64,000 nucleotides of DNA, from assembly GCF_021442385.1 (NCBI RefSeq), contig NZ_MUZA01000020.1:30564-94563 (forward strand). The letters are read 5' to 3'. Origin of the DNA: Micromonospora sp. MH99 (GTDB lineage: Bacteria > Actinomycetota > Actinomycetes > Mycobacteriales > Micromonosporaceae). Position numbers and translations under genes: made by a program. Positions 48,348 to 56,669 of the stretch are shown one piece after another; the first letter of the stretch is position 1; every line of letters begins with the position of its first letter. The notes below the pieces were generated by a model, which did not search any database, was not told the DNA's origin, and saw only the letters and a program-made list of their open reading frames with translations.

Positions 48348-49244
48348 TCAGCCGGCCAGCGAGGCGCCGATCGCCCGCACCTGCGCCGGGGCGACGGACG
48401 CCCAGTAGTCGCCGTCGTGGCAGCCCACCCCGATGGTCACCACCCCCGGGTCGGGCAGCCGGTCCCGCAGTGTCTCGACCGCGCCCGCGAACGGGTCGGC
48501 CGCGCCGATCGCGATCCGCACCGGCAGGCCGGCGAACTGCGCGGCGCGGGCCGTCACGTCGTACCGGGCCCACTCGTCGGGGCCGCCGAACGCGCCGGCG
48601 TTGACCCGCTCCGCGTCGGCGTACGAGCGGAAGACCGCCGGTGATGTGGCAACCACCGCCCGGAACCGGTCCGGATGGGTCAGCGCGGCGAGCAGCGCGC
48701 CGTATCCGCCCATCGACCAGCCGGCCACCGCGACCCGGTCGGTACGCAGGCCGCGCCCGGCCAACAGCGGCAGGAACTCGTCGACGAGCATGCCGAGCGG
48801 GTCGTCGGTGGCGTGCGGATGCCAGTAGCCGTCGCCGCCGTCCGGTGCGGCCAGCGCGAACGGGGGCACCCCTGCCGCGAGCGCGCCGGCCAGGAACTCC
48901 GGATACCGGGCGGCGGTGACGGCGGATCGGGCGTCGGCCGCGTACCCGTGCAGGGCCAGGCAGACGGGCAGCCGCGCGCCCGGGGCGTACCCGGGTGGGT
49001 AGGAGATGGCGAAGGCCACCTCCCGGCGGCGTGCCGCCGAGCGGAAGCTGCCGGTGACCGGCGGTTGGGGTGTGCCCTGCGGCGCGGTCGGCGATGCGGC
49101 GTCGCAGCGGCCCAGCGCGTGGTCGAGCACCGACCGGCCGGGCAGCACCTCGGCGTCGACCAGGGCGATGCCGGCCGCGCCGAGCGCGGTGACGCCGCCG
49201 CCGGCGGCCACCAACTGGAGGATTCGGCGTCGACTGATCGGCAT
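48348..49244 (-). CDS. Exported alpha/beta hydrolase (esterase-type)
   Basis: 298-residue exported esterase-like enzyme. A SRRRILQLVA Tat-type signal with a hydrophobic stretch ends near residue 30. The mature part shows LPVCLALHGYAAD (oxyanion region), the nucleophile elbow GWSMGGYG, an acid in IGAADPFAG and His in GVGCHDGDYW. This organisation resembles the esterase D/antigen-85-like group acting on acyl esters. ATG 49244 is the only start that gives a signal peptide. Monocistronic. Confidence 0.85.
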   Translation of the reverse strand: MPISRRRILQLVAAGGGVTALGAAGIALVDAEVLPGRSVLDHALGRCDAASPTAPQGTPQPPVTGSFRSAARRREVAFAISYPPGYAPGARLPVCLALHGYAADARSAVTAARYPEFLAGALAAGVPPFALAAPDGGDGYWHPHATDDPLGMLVDEFLPLLAGRGLRTDRVAVAGWSMGGYGALLAALTHPDRFRAVVATSPAVFRSYADAERVNAGAFGGPDEWARYDVTARAAQFAGLPVRIAIGAADPFAGAVETLRDRLPDPGVVTIGVGCHDGDYWASVAPAQVRAIGASLAG

Positions 49245-49390
49245 CCGGTCACCGTAGTCGCTGCGCTCAGCTCAGAGGGGTGTTGAACTTGAGGTTCGGT
49301 GGCGGCCGTTGGCGCGTACTCTCATCGCCGATGTCGCCCGGGCGCAGCCGGCGCCGGCCGGCGTGGCGCGGCTGGCGTCGGTGGTCGGCC

Positions 49391-50257
49391 TCACCCGCTG
49401 ACGGACTCGCGCCGGCGCCTGTCCTCGGCGGGGTTGATGGTGCGCACCGGGTCCGGGACCGGGCCGCGTCGCCGCCACTCGCGCGGGTAGCCCAGCGAGA
49501 CCTCCTCGAACCGGACGCCGTCGTAGAACGTGGTGCGGGGGATGTGCAGGTGCCCGTAGACCATCGTGGACGCGCCGAAGCGCAGGTGCCAGTCGCGGGT
49601 GCGGACGGTGCCGCACCACTGGGCGAACTCGGGGAACCACAGGACGTCGGTGGGTTCGCGCACCAGCGGGTAGTGGTTGACCAGCACGGTCGGCAGCGCC
49701 GGGTCGCGCTCGGCCAGCCGGCGTTCGGTCTCGGTGATGCGGGCGTCGCACCACGCCTCCCGGCTCGGGTACGGGTCGGGGTGCAGCAGCGCCTCGTCCG
49801 TGCAGACCACGCCGGCCGCGTGCGCCAGGTCCAGCGACTCCTGTTTCGTGCTGGCCTGGGGCACCCGGAACGTGTAGTCGTAGAGCACGAAGAGCGGGGC
49901 GATCGTGGCGGGCCCGCCCTCGCCGTCCCAGACGGGGTACGGGTCCTGCGGGGTGACGACTCCCAGGCGCCGGCACAGCTCGACCAGCTCGCGGTAGCGG
50001 GTCTCGCCGCGCAGGTGCTCCGGGTCGCCGGGTGGCGTCCACAGCTCGTGGTTGCCCGGCGCCCAGACCACCCGGGCGAAGCGGTTGCTCAGCAGGCCGA
50101 GAGCCCACTCGATGTCGGCGAACCGCTCGGCCACGTCGCCGGCGACGAGCAGCCAGTCGCCGGGGTGGTCCGGCCGGAGCTCCTGGACGAACGCGCGGTT
50201 CTCCGCGTAGCTGATGTGCAGGTCGCTGACGGCTCGCAGCCGGGGCGAAGGGCTCAC
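49391..50257 (-). CDS. Calcineurin-like metallophosphoesterase
   Basis: 288-residue cytoplasmic metallophosphoesterase with the full di-metal motif set: SDLHISYAENR (D-x-H), VAGDV (GD), GNHE, VNHYP (NH) and GHLH. Members cleave phosphomonoesters or phosphodiesters. The very small N-terminus before the first motif and GTG 50257 fit the family start. No signal peptide. The substrate, such as a cyclic nucleotide or a nucleotide derivative, cannot be told. Confidence 0.9.
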   Translation of the reverse strand: MSPSPRLRAVSDLHISYAENRAFVQELRPDHPGDWLLVAGDVAERFADIEWALGLLSNRFARVVWAPGNHELWTPPGDPEHLRGETRYRELVELCRRLGVVTPQDPYPVWDGEGGPATIAPLFVLYDYTFRVPQASTKQESLDLAHAAGVVCTDEALLHPDPYPSREAWCDARITETERRLAERDPALPTVLVNHYPLVREPTDVLWFPEFAQWCGTVRTRDWHLRFGASTMVYGHLHIPRTTFYDGVRFEEVSLGYPREWRRRGPVPDPVRTINPAEDRRRRESVSG

Positions 50258-50324
50258 CGTTCGAGGCTAGGCCGCCGCGGCCGGATCGGGGCACTCCGAT
50301 CGGGTCGCGTCGCCGGCCGCCCGT

Positions 50325-50594
50325 TCAGCAGAACCAGCCGTCCTGCACCCAGCCGCGCCGGTTGATGTACCCGTAGGCGAAGCCGTAGACGTAGCCGCCG
50401 CTGCGGGGACCTTCGACCAGGAACGTCTGACCCTGGTAGAGGGTGCCCATCCAGGCGCCGTTGGGCTGCGTGCGGACGAACAGGTCGCTCGCGCACACCG
50501 TCTCGCGCTGACCGATGGTGCCGTTGGCGGCCTGCGCCGGCGCCGGTGCGGCGACGATCCCGGCCAGCACGCCGGCCGTCACCCGGGCCCTCAC
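50325..50594 (-). CDS. Small secreted SH3-like protein
   Basis: 89-residue exported protein. The signal peptide MRARVTAGVLAGIVAAPAPA ends at AQA-A. The mature ~67 residues contain VCASDLFVRTQPNGAWMGTL, QGQTFLVEGPRSGGYVYGFA and RRGWVQDGWFC, with the alternating pattern of a bacterial SH3 (SH3b) domain and two Cys able to form a disulfide. It may bind cell-wall peptides. The GTG start overlaps the upstream gene's stop as GTGA, so the two are co-translated. Confidence 0.8.
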   Translation of the reverse strand: MRARVTAGVLAGIVAAPAPAQAANGTIGQRETVCASDLFVRTQPNGAWMGTLYQGQTFLVEGPRSGGYVYGFAYGYINRRGWVQDGWFC

Positions 50595-50902
50595 CACGAG
50601 TCGTACCCGCCGATGCACTCGGAGCGCAGGTAACCCCAGTCGTTCGGGCCGAAGTCGAAGGTGGCCGCCCACCCGTTGTAGACCGGATGCGCGCCCGGGG
50701 TGTGGCCGATCTTGTTGCCGTAGACGAGCGTGCGCTTCAGGCCGGTGGGGCCGCCGGCAGAGTCGTAGTTGGCGTAGAAGCTGGCGCTCTGGCAGATGAC
50801 TATGGCGTGCCGTGGCACCACCGGGTCGGCCTGCGCCGGCGTGCCGCCCAGGGCGGCCACGGCCGCTCCGAGGGCCAGCGCCGCGGGGACTTTTCGAAGC
50901 AT
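50591..50902 (-). CDS. Small secreted protein, SH3-like/unknown
   Basis: 103-residue exported protein. Signal peptide LRKVPAALALGAAVAALGGT is cleaved near AQA-D. The mature part (VICQSASFYANYD, LKRTLVYGNKIGHTPG, TFDFGPNDWGYLRSECIGG) again looks beta-rich, with two Cys, and is a plausible diverged partner of the downstream SH3-like protein. GGGAGG lies five bases before ATG 50902. GTGA overlap with the next gene shows a two-gene operon. Function unknown; a cell-envelope role is inferred. Confidence 0.78.
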   Translation of the reverse strand: MLRKVPAALALGAAVAALGGTPAQADPVVPRHAIVICQSASFYANYDSAGGPTGLKRTLVYGNKIGHTPGAHPVYNGWAATFDFGPNDWGYLRSECIGGYDSW

Positions 50903-51089
50903 GCCCACCTCCCGTACGCCGAAACTTTCCTACCGGCGACCCTACCGACGAGGTTGATAAATGTCGATGCCGGGACCGGTCGTCCGGAGCGGGCCGGCGG
51001 GCCTGGGCGACGGCGCTCGGCCGCATATCCGGCGACCCGACGGGAAAGCACGGGGCGTCCGACAGCCCATACCGGAGCAGGAGAAAAAC

Positions 51090-51941
51090 ATGCCTTTCAT
51101 TACCGTGGGGACGGAAAACTCCGCACCCATCGACCTGTACTACGAGGACCACGGATCCGGTAAGCCCGTGGTGCTCATCCACGGCTTCCCGTTCAACGGG
51201 GCAACGTGGGAGAAGGAAACCAACGTGCTGCAGAACGCCGGATACCGGACGATCACCTACGATCGGCGCGGTAACGGCAACTCGGCGCAGCCGGCCTTCG
51301 GGTACGACTACAACACGTTCGCCGCGGACCTCGACGTGCTGATGACCGAGCTGGACCTCAACGACGCCACCCTGATCGGTCACTCGATGGGCACCGGCGA
51401 AGTCGTCCGCTACCTGGCCAACTACGGCTCCCAGCGGGTCAGCCGGGCCGTGCTGCTCAGCCCGCTGCAACCGATGCTGGCCAAGGCCGACGACAACCCC
51501 GAGGGCGTCGACCGCAAGCTCTTCAAGGGCTTCCAGGACGCCATCATCAAGGACCGTTTCGCCTATCTGACGTCGTTCTGCGACGCGTTCTTCAACCCGG
51601 ACCAGAACATGGGCAAGCGGGTCAGCGAAGAGGCGTACCGGGCGCACTGGCAGATCGGCGCGATGGCCTCCGGCAAGGCCACCCACGACAGTGTGGACGC
51701 CTGGCAGGAGGACTTCCGGCAGGACCTGCCGAAGATCAATATTCCGGTGTTGATCGTGCAGGGTGACCAGGACCGGGTGCTGCCCTACCCGGTGACCGGC
51801 CAGCGGCTCGGCCCGATGATGCCGACCGGCACGCTCATCACGCTCAAGGGTGCGCCGCACGGCATCCCGTGGACGCACGCCGACGAAATCAACAAGGCGA
51901 TCATGGACTTCATGAAGCAGCCGGCCAAGGCTCGCGCCTGA
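51090..51941 (+). CDS. Alpha/beta hydrolase (non-heme chloroperoxidase-like)
   Basis: 283-residue alpha/beta hydrolase with the bacterial non-heme chloroperoxidase/arylesterase pattern: LIHGFPFNGATWEKE, YDRRGNGNSAQP, the nucleophile elbow GHSMGTGEVVRY, the acid segment VQGDQDRVLP and His in GAPHGIPW. Perhydrolase or esterase activity on small acids is usual. CAGGAG lies six bases before ATG 51090. It is monocistronic, convergent with an O-methyltransferase, with a terminator between. Confidence 0.92.
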   Translation: MPFITVGTENSAPIDLYYEDHGSGKPVVLIHGFPFNGATWEKETNVLQNAGYRTITYDRRGNGNSAQPAFGYDYNTFAADLDVLMTELDLNDATLIGHSMGTGEVVRYLANYGSQRVSRAVLLSPLQPMLAKADDNPEGVDRKLFKGFQDAIIKDRFAYLTSFCDAFFNPDQNMGKRVSEEAYRAHWQIGAMASGKATHDSVDAWQEDFRQDLPKINIPVLIVQGDQDRVLPYPVTGQRLGPMMPTGTLITLKGAPHGIPWTHADEINKAIMDFMKQPAKARA

Positions 51942-51985
51942 GGGGTACCGGTAGCCGATCGGACGCCAGCGTCACGATGACGCTG

Positions 51986-52017
51986 CGGCACCCGACCCTC
52001 CCAGGGGTCGGGTGCCG
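51986..52017. terminator. Bidirectional hairpin terminator
   Basis: 13-bp perfect stem CGGCACCCGACCC / GGGTCGGGTGCCG with a 6-base loop between the convergent hydrolase and methyltransferase genes. A smaller palindrome AGCGTCA-CGA-TGACGCT lies just before it (51968-51984). Confidence 0.85.
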
Positions 52018-52024
52018 TCGGCGT

Positions 52025-53041
52025 TCAGGGCCGGCGGGCCACGACCGCGCCGTTGGCGCCGGGAGCGTCGAACGGCACGGTACGGACGTCGACGAACCCG
52101 GCGTCGGTGAGCCACGCGCCGTACTCGGCCGCCGAGTAGTTCCGGCCGCCCTCGGTCTCGACAAGCATGTTCATGCCCATCAGAGCGGCCTCCGGTGGCC
52201 CGGTGCGCTCGTCGTTGAGCAGCAGTTCGCAGACGACGATGGCACCACCGGGCGGCAGCGCCGCGTGACAGCGGGCCAGCAGCGCGCGGTTCGTCGGCTC
52301 GTCCCAGTCGTGCAGGATCATGCTGAGCAGGATGACGTCGTGCCCGTCCGGCAACGCCGGATCGGCGAGGAAATCGCCCGGCACCGCGTCGATCCGATCG
52401 GTCAGACCGGCCTCCGCGATCCGCTCCCGCGCCCGTACGCAGACGTGCGGCAGGTCCAGGACTGTCGCCCGCAGCTCGGGCAGCCGGCGGCAGAACTCGA
52501 TCGGGAACGCGCCGGCCCCGCCGCCCACGTCGAGCAACCGGCGGTGCGCGGAGAAGTCGTACGCCTCGGCCAGCGCGCTCGCCGTGAAACTCGACGTCGA
52601 GAACATGGCGTCCCAGAACTGCGTGAGCATCTCCGGGTCGGCGGTGTCGAACATGGACTGCTGGCACTCCGGGTCCCAGGTCAACGGCCGATCGGTGCGC
52701 AGCGCCTCGCCGATGCGGTGCCACGGCAGGTAGGTGCGCAGGTCGGAGTAGCGGATCTGGGCGCCGAAGTAGTAGGGCCGACCTTCGACCAGGAACTGCT
52801 CGGCCAACTCGGAGTTGCGGTAGCCGTCGCCGGCCTTCTCCAACAGGCCGAGCGAGGCGCACGCGGCGAGCAGCAGGTCCGCCGGCCGGTCCGGCAGCCC
52901 GAACTCGGCCGAGGCCTGCTCGACTGTCATCGTCCGTCCGCCGGCGAGCCGGGTGAACAGACCGAGGTCAACGCCGGCCGCGAGGGTCTTGAACCCCCAC
53001 ACGCCGGCCACCAGCTGCATGAGGGGAGTCGGGGTGACCAT
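52025..53041 (-). CDS. SAM-dependent O-methyltransferase (family 2, with dimerisation domain)
   Basis: 338-residue methyltransferase. The N-terminal winged-helix dimerisation domain (about 1-100; LMQLVAGVWGFKTLAAGVDL, GLPDRPADLLLAACASLGLL) precedes a Rossmann domain with motif I LLDVGGGAGAFP, VLDLPHV and SMILHDWDEP with the catalytic-type HDW segment. The family methylates hydroxyls of secondary metabolites or carotenoid-like acceptors. ATG 53041. Not part of a visible biosynthetic cluster; the acceptor is unknown. Confidence 0.9.
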   Translation of the reverse strand: MVTPTPLMQLVAGVWGFKTLAAGVDLGLFTRLAGGRTMTVEQASAEFGLPDRPADLLLAACASLGLLEKAGDGYRNSELAEQFLVEGRPYYFGAQIRYSDLRTYLPWHRIGEALRTDRPLTWDPECQQSMFDTADPEMLTQFWDAMFSTSSFTASALAEAYDFSAHRRLLDVGGGAGAFPIEFCRRLPELRATVLDLPHVCVRARERIAEAGLTDRIDAVPGDFLADPALPDGHDVILLSMILHDWDEPTNRALLARCHAALPPGGAIVVCELLLNDERTGPPEAALMGMNMLVETEGGRNYSAAEYGAWLTDAGFVDVRTVPFDAPGANGAVVARRP

Positions 53042-53083
53042 GACGACATGAGATCACACATCACACGTTTCCACGATGGACGG

Positions 53084-53713
53084 TCACGCCCGGATCAGCG
53101 TCACCAACCCCGCGGCCACCAGCACGCCCGCCCAGAGCCGGTCGACGTTGAACCACGCCCGACGCAGCACCCCGACCCCGAGCACCTGGTAGACCAGCAC
53201 CGCCACGACCAGAGCGGTGCCCAGCATCGCCACGGTGTGCACACCCGCCGCGGCCAACCCGGGCAGCGCACCGAGCGGCGCGGCGGCCAGGTGCCCGGAG
53301 TGACCTCCGGGCACCGGCTCGGCGACCAGCACCGGCAGCAGCATCAGTCCGGCGCCGTGCGCCGACGACATGAGGAACGACCAGCCGGTGAGCTGAGCCG
53401 CCGACAGCCGCATCCCCGCCCAGCGGAAGTGCCGCTCGGAGAGCAGCCGCCACAACCCGAAGCCGACCAGCAGCAGGCCGCCGACCACCGCCAGGGCGGT
53501 GCTCGCCGTCACCGACCTGGTCGCGGTGACCAGGGCCGCGACGATCGCCACCGAGGCGAGATGCCCCGCCGCGATCGGCGGCAGGGCGCGCAGCAGCGCC
53601 ATCCGGCTGCGCTCCTGCAGGCCCCGGGCCACCGCGAACAACCACCCCATCGCCGGGTTCAGACCGTGGAACGCGCCGAGCGCCGCCAGCGTCGCGATCG
53701 TCCCGAGGGTCAC
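53084..53713 (-). CDS. Multi-pass membrane protein of the organosulfur operon
   Basis: 209-residue inner-membrane protein with about six TM helices (for example LAVVGGLLLVGFGLWRLL and AGVHTVAMLGTALVVAVLVY). Conserved-looking polar segments AFHGLNPAMGW and SAHGAGLMLLPV in TM regions resemble NicO/HupE-like transport proteins, but the family is not certain. GTG 53713 overlaps the SBP56-like gene's stop as GTGA, so the two are co-translated. A role in sulfur-compound export or metal supply for SBP56 is inference. Confidence 0.75.
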   Translation of the reverse strand: MTLGTIATLAALGAFHGLNPAMGWLFAVARGLQERSRMALLRALPPIAAGHLASVAIVAALVTATRSVTASTALAVVGGLLLVGFGLWRLLSERHFRWAGMRLSAAQLTGWSFLMSSAHGAGLMLLPVLVAEPVPGGHSGHLAAAPLGALPGLAAAGVHTVAMLGTALVVAVLVYQVLGVGVLRRAWFNVDRLWAGVLVAAGLVTLIRA

Positions 53714-55116
53714 GGGAAGCAGTACGAGTCGGAGGACGCGTCCCCACCCTGCAATCGCGTCTGGTGCACGCGCAGCCCCCGGAACTCGTCGCCGTGCGGA
53801 AAGAACCGCACGTCGGGGGTGAGGCCACCGGCGTCGACATCCACGTCGAGCTTGGCCAGCCAGGCGCCCACCCCGTCGGGATAGAACTGGTCGTCCCACG
53901 AGCCGTAGAGGGAGTTGCTGACGTAGACCCGCCGCCCGTCCCGGCTCACCTCGACCATCTGCGGCCCACCGGCGAGGGCCTCGTCGGGCGCGGACGGGTG
54001 CGCCGTGCGGCGGACGATCCCGCCGAGGTGCACCGAGCCCGTCTGCACCGGGTGCAGCGGGTCGCTGACGTCGTACTGACGCAGCTCACCCGTGCCCCAG
54101 CAGGAGACGTAGAGGAATCGGTCGTCCACCGACAGGTCGATGTCGGTCACCAGCGGCGGCACCGCGCCGAACGGCTTGAGCAGGTCGGGCAGGTTCGCCG
54201 GGTCGGCCGGCTCGGCCGGGATGTCGATCACCTTGGTGACCGCCCAGGCGTCCCCGTCGCGGTGCCACAGCCAGATCGAGGCGGACAGGTCCTCGACGCT
54301 GATCACCACTCCGACGAACCCGTACGACTTCGTCGGATCGTGCGCGGGGCGCAGCTCCAGCGGCATCTGGTACTGATCACCCAGGTCGACCCGCTGCACG
54401 TGCCGGCGTTTCGCGAGGTCCCAGAAGTGGATGGCGTGGCCGTAGCGCCGGCCCAGCAGCAGCTCGCCGACGATCCCGTCCTCGATCATGGACGGGGTGC
54501 CCCACTCGCTGGTGACCAGCACGTCCTGGGTGAGGTGCCACCACACGTCGTACGCCAGGAACTGCGGGCCCCGGTCGGCCTCCCACGCCCCGCGGACGTC
54601 GAACGTGGTGTGGTCCAGGATCGCGATGCCGCCCGGGCCCTCGGCGCCGTCCGCGCCACCGAGAGCGGAGAGGTAGATGCCGTCCGGGCCGCAGTGCACG
54701 GTGTGCGGCCGGGAGTAGCCGGCCCGCTTCGCCAGCTCCTCCGGCCCGATCACCTTGACGACCTGCGGCTGGCGCGGGTCGGGCTGCGTGTCGATGACGT
54801 GGATCCGCGACGAGCGCAGGCCGGGCACGATCAGGTAGCGCCGTTCGACGTGCGGGTGCGGTGCGGTCGGGCAGAGTGCGCTGCTGCACGCGTTCCACCC
54901 GAAGTGGTGCACCTCGTCGCCGAGGTGGGGCAGGTCGGTCCAGCCGACGACCCGGCCGTAGTCGGGGGAGTCGGGGTCGGTGTCCAGCACCGCGATGGCG
55001 TCCGGGCGGCTGGCCGTACGGTCGAAGGCCGCCACGTAGGCGAGCTTCTCCGCCGGGGCGGTCGCGGCCTGCGACGGTGACGGGTAGAAGGTGGGGTCGG
55101 GCGTCCAGCGGGTCAT
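53710..55116 (-). CDS. SBP56/SELENBP1-family protein (methanethiol oxidase-like)
   Basis: 468-residue protein of the selenium-binding protein 56 family, 7-bladed-propeller-like proteins that include methanethiol oxidase (MtoX), which converts methanethiol to formaldehyde, H2S and H2O2. Family segments: DEVHHFGWNACSSALCPTAP (likely metal/active-site His and Cys), SRPHTVHCGPDGIYLSALGG, EWGTPSMIEDGIV, FVGVVISVEDLSASIWLW and GGPQMVEVSRDGRRVYVSNS. No secretion signal is visible, unlike some periplasmic MtoX. It lies 15 bp after ssuB and overlaps the membrane gene. Context favours organosulfur metabolism. Confidence 0.9.
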   Translation of the reverse strand: MTRWTPDPTFYPSPSQAATAPAEKLAYVAAFDRTASRPDAIAVLDTDPDSPDYGRVVGWTDLPHLGDEVHHFGWNACSSALCPTAPHPHVERRYLIVPGLRSSRIHVIDTQPDPRQPQVVKVIGPEELAKRAGYSRPHTVHCGPDGIYLSALGGADGAEGPGGIAILDHTTFDVRGAWEADRGPQFLAYDVWWHLTQDVLVTSEWGTPSMIEDGIVGELLLGRRYGHAIHFWDLAKRRHVQRVDLGDQYQMPLELRPAHDPTKSYGFVGVVISVEDLSASIWLWHRDGDAWAVTKVIDIPAEPADPANLPDLLKPFGAVPPLVTDIDLSVDDRFLYVSCWGTGELRQYDVSDPLHPVQTGSVHLGGIVRRTAHPSAPDEALAGGPQMVEVSRDGRRVYVSNSLYGSWDDQFYPDGVGAWLAKLDVDVDAGGLTPDVRFFPHGDEFRGLRVHQTRLQGGDASSDSYCFP

Positions 55117-55131
55117 CGTGTCTCCGCTTCC

Positions 55132-55863
55132 TCAGGTGGTGGGAACGCCGAGCCGGTCGAGCAGGTGGCGGCGCAGCGCGCCGAAGCCCGGATCGTCCGG
55201 CGTACGGGTGGGTGCGAGGTCGACGGGCAACTCCGCGGCGATGCGGCAGTCGTCGAGGAGCAGGATCCGGTCGGCGAGCAGCAGTGCCTCGTCCACGTCG
55301 TGGGTGACCAGCAGGGCCGCGAAGCCGTGCTCGGCGCGCAGCCGGCGCAGCAGCACCTGCATCCTGAGCCGGGTGAGCGCGTCCAGGGCGCCGAACGGCT
55401 CGTCGAGCAGCAGCAGGTCCGGTTCGCGGACCAGGGCCCGCGCGACGGCCACCCGCTGTGCCTGCCCGCCGGACAGCTCGGCCGGCCAGGCCCGGTGCCG
55501 CTCGGCCAGCCCGACCTCGCGCAACGCCCGGTCGATCCGGCCGGCGGTGTCCGGACCGGACAGGCCGAGCCCGACGTTGGCCGCCACCCGCTTCCAGGGC
55601 AGGAGTCGGTGTTCCTGAAAGACCACTGCGGCGGTGCCGTGCACGACGGTGTCGCCGGTGGCGTCGCGGTCCAGGCCGGCGAGAACCCGCAGGAGGGTGC
55701 TCTTGCCGGAACCGCTGGGGCCCAGCAGGGCCACCACCTCGCCCCGCGCGATGGTCAGGTCGACCCCGGCCAGCACGACAGTCGGCCCGAAGGACCGGCG
55801 GATCGCGTGGGCGGTCAGCACCGGGGTCGCGCCGATCAGGTGGCTCGCAGTCCGCGTCGCCAT
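55132..55863 (-). CDS. ssuB: Aliphatic sulfonate ABC transporter, ATP-binding protein
   Basis: 243-residue ABC ATPase that powers sulfonate uptake with SsuA and SsuC. Walker A is GPSGSGKS (48-55), Q-loop VFQEHRLLPW, signature LSGGQ (130-134), Walker B LLLDEP (151-156) and H-loop LVTHDVDEALLL. SsuB/NitT/TauT-type FQEHRLLPW is characteristic. ATG 55863 has GAGGAGG upstream and overlaps the ssuC end by 28 bp. SBP56 follows 15 bp downstream. Sulfonate versus taurine specificity rests on context with ssuD. Confidence 0.9.
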   Translation of the reverse strand: MATRTASHLIGATPVLTAHAIRRSFGPTVVLAGVDLTIARGEVVALLGPSGSGKSTLLRVLAGLDRDATGDTVVHGTAAVVFQEHRLLPWKRVAANVGLGLSGPDTAGRIDRALREVGLAERHRAWPAELSGGQAQRVAVARALVREPDLLLLDEPFGALDALTRLRMQVLLRRLRAEHGFAALLVTHDVDEALLLADRILLLDDCRIAAELPVDLAPTRTPDDPGFGALRRHLLDRLGVPTT

Positions 55864-56669
55864 GTCAACATCCTCCTCTCCGCAACGCGCAGGGCAAGGT
55901 CGGATATCAGCCCGAGCAGCGCGTAGACGAGCAGGCCGAGGACCACGACATCGGTCTGGCTGAACTCCCGTGCCTCCATCATCAGAAAGCCGATGCCGGT
56001 CTGGGCGTTGACCTGCTCGCCGACGACGAGACTGAGCCAGGCCGCGCCGATCGCGAGGCGCAGGCCGAGAAAGAGCGACGGCAGCGCGCCGGGCAGCACC
56101 ACGTGGCGCAGCCGGGCGGCCTGCCCGAGCCCGCAGGCGCGGGCCGCCTCCACCAACCGTTCGTCGATGTCGCGGATGCCGGCGTACGTGTTGAAGTAGA
56201 TGGGGAAGAACGCGCCCAGGGCCACCAGGCTGATCTTCAGCGACTCGCCGATGCCGACCCAGATGATCAGCAGCGGCACGAGGCCCAGGTGCGGCAGCAT
56301 CCGGGCCATCTGCACCGGCGGGTCGACCAGGTCGTCGCCGAGGCGCAACAGCCCCGCCACAGTGCCCAGGACCAGCGCCAGGACGCCGCCGATGAGCAGC
56401 CCCGCTCCGGCCCGGGTGAGGGAGTCCACGAGGTGCACGGCGAGCGTTCCGTCGCGGGACAGCCGCCAGCCGGTGGCGAGCACGTCGCTCGGCGCGGGCA
56501 GCTTCTCCGGCGCCAGGACCCCCGTGCGGGCGGCCAGTTCCCAGCCCAGCACCAGCACGACCGGGCTGGCCAGGCGCCGCCACCGCCGGGTCGACCGGGG
56601 GCGCCGGGGGTCGGGCGGCGCGACGGCAGCGGCCTCCGGCGGCGTTTCCAACAGCTGTGTACGGCTCAC
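55836..56669 (-). CDS. ssuC: Aliphatic sulfonate ABC transporter, permease
   Basis: 277-residue inner-membrane permease of the SsuC/TauC type (about six TM helices). The binding-protein-dependent EAA loop is visible as EAARACGLGQAARLRHVVLP near residue 185. GWELAARTGVLAPEKLPAPS at the N-terminus and MLPHLGLVPLLIIWVGIGE are typical. GTG 56669 overlaps the ssuA stop (GTGA), and the 3' end overlaps ssuB. It forms the translocation channel for sulfonates. Confidence 0.92.
   Translation of the reverse strand: MSRTQLLETPPEAAAVAPPDPRRPRSTRRWRRLASPVVLVLGWELAARTGVLAPEKLPAPSDVLATGWRLSRDGTLAVHLVDSLTRAGAGLLIGGVLALVLGTVAGLLRLGDDLVDPPVQMARMLPHLGLVPLLIIWVGIGESLKISLVALGAFFPIYFNTYAGIRDIDERLVEAARACGLGQAARLRHVVLPGALPSLFLGLRLAIGAAWLSLVVGEQVNAQTGIGFLMMEAREFSQTDVVVLGLLVYALLGLISDLALRVAERRMLTWRRGLRAT

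Noticed and set aside
49272..49322. Short minus-strand peptide MRVRANGRHRTSSSTPL between esterase and phosphoesterase genes
   Set aside because: No Shine-Dalgarno or promoter link and no adjacent gene it could regulate; probably chance.
53764..55080. 438-codon plus-strand reading opposite SBP56
   Set aside because: Shadow frame rich in Val/His/Arg; SBP56 on the other strand is unmistakable.
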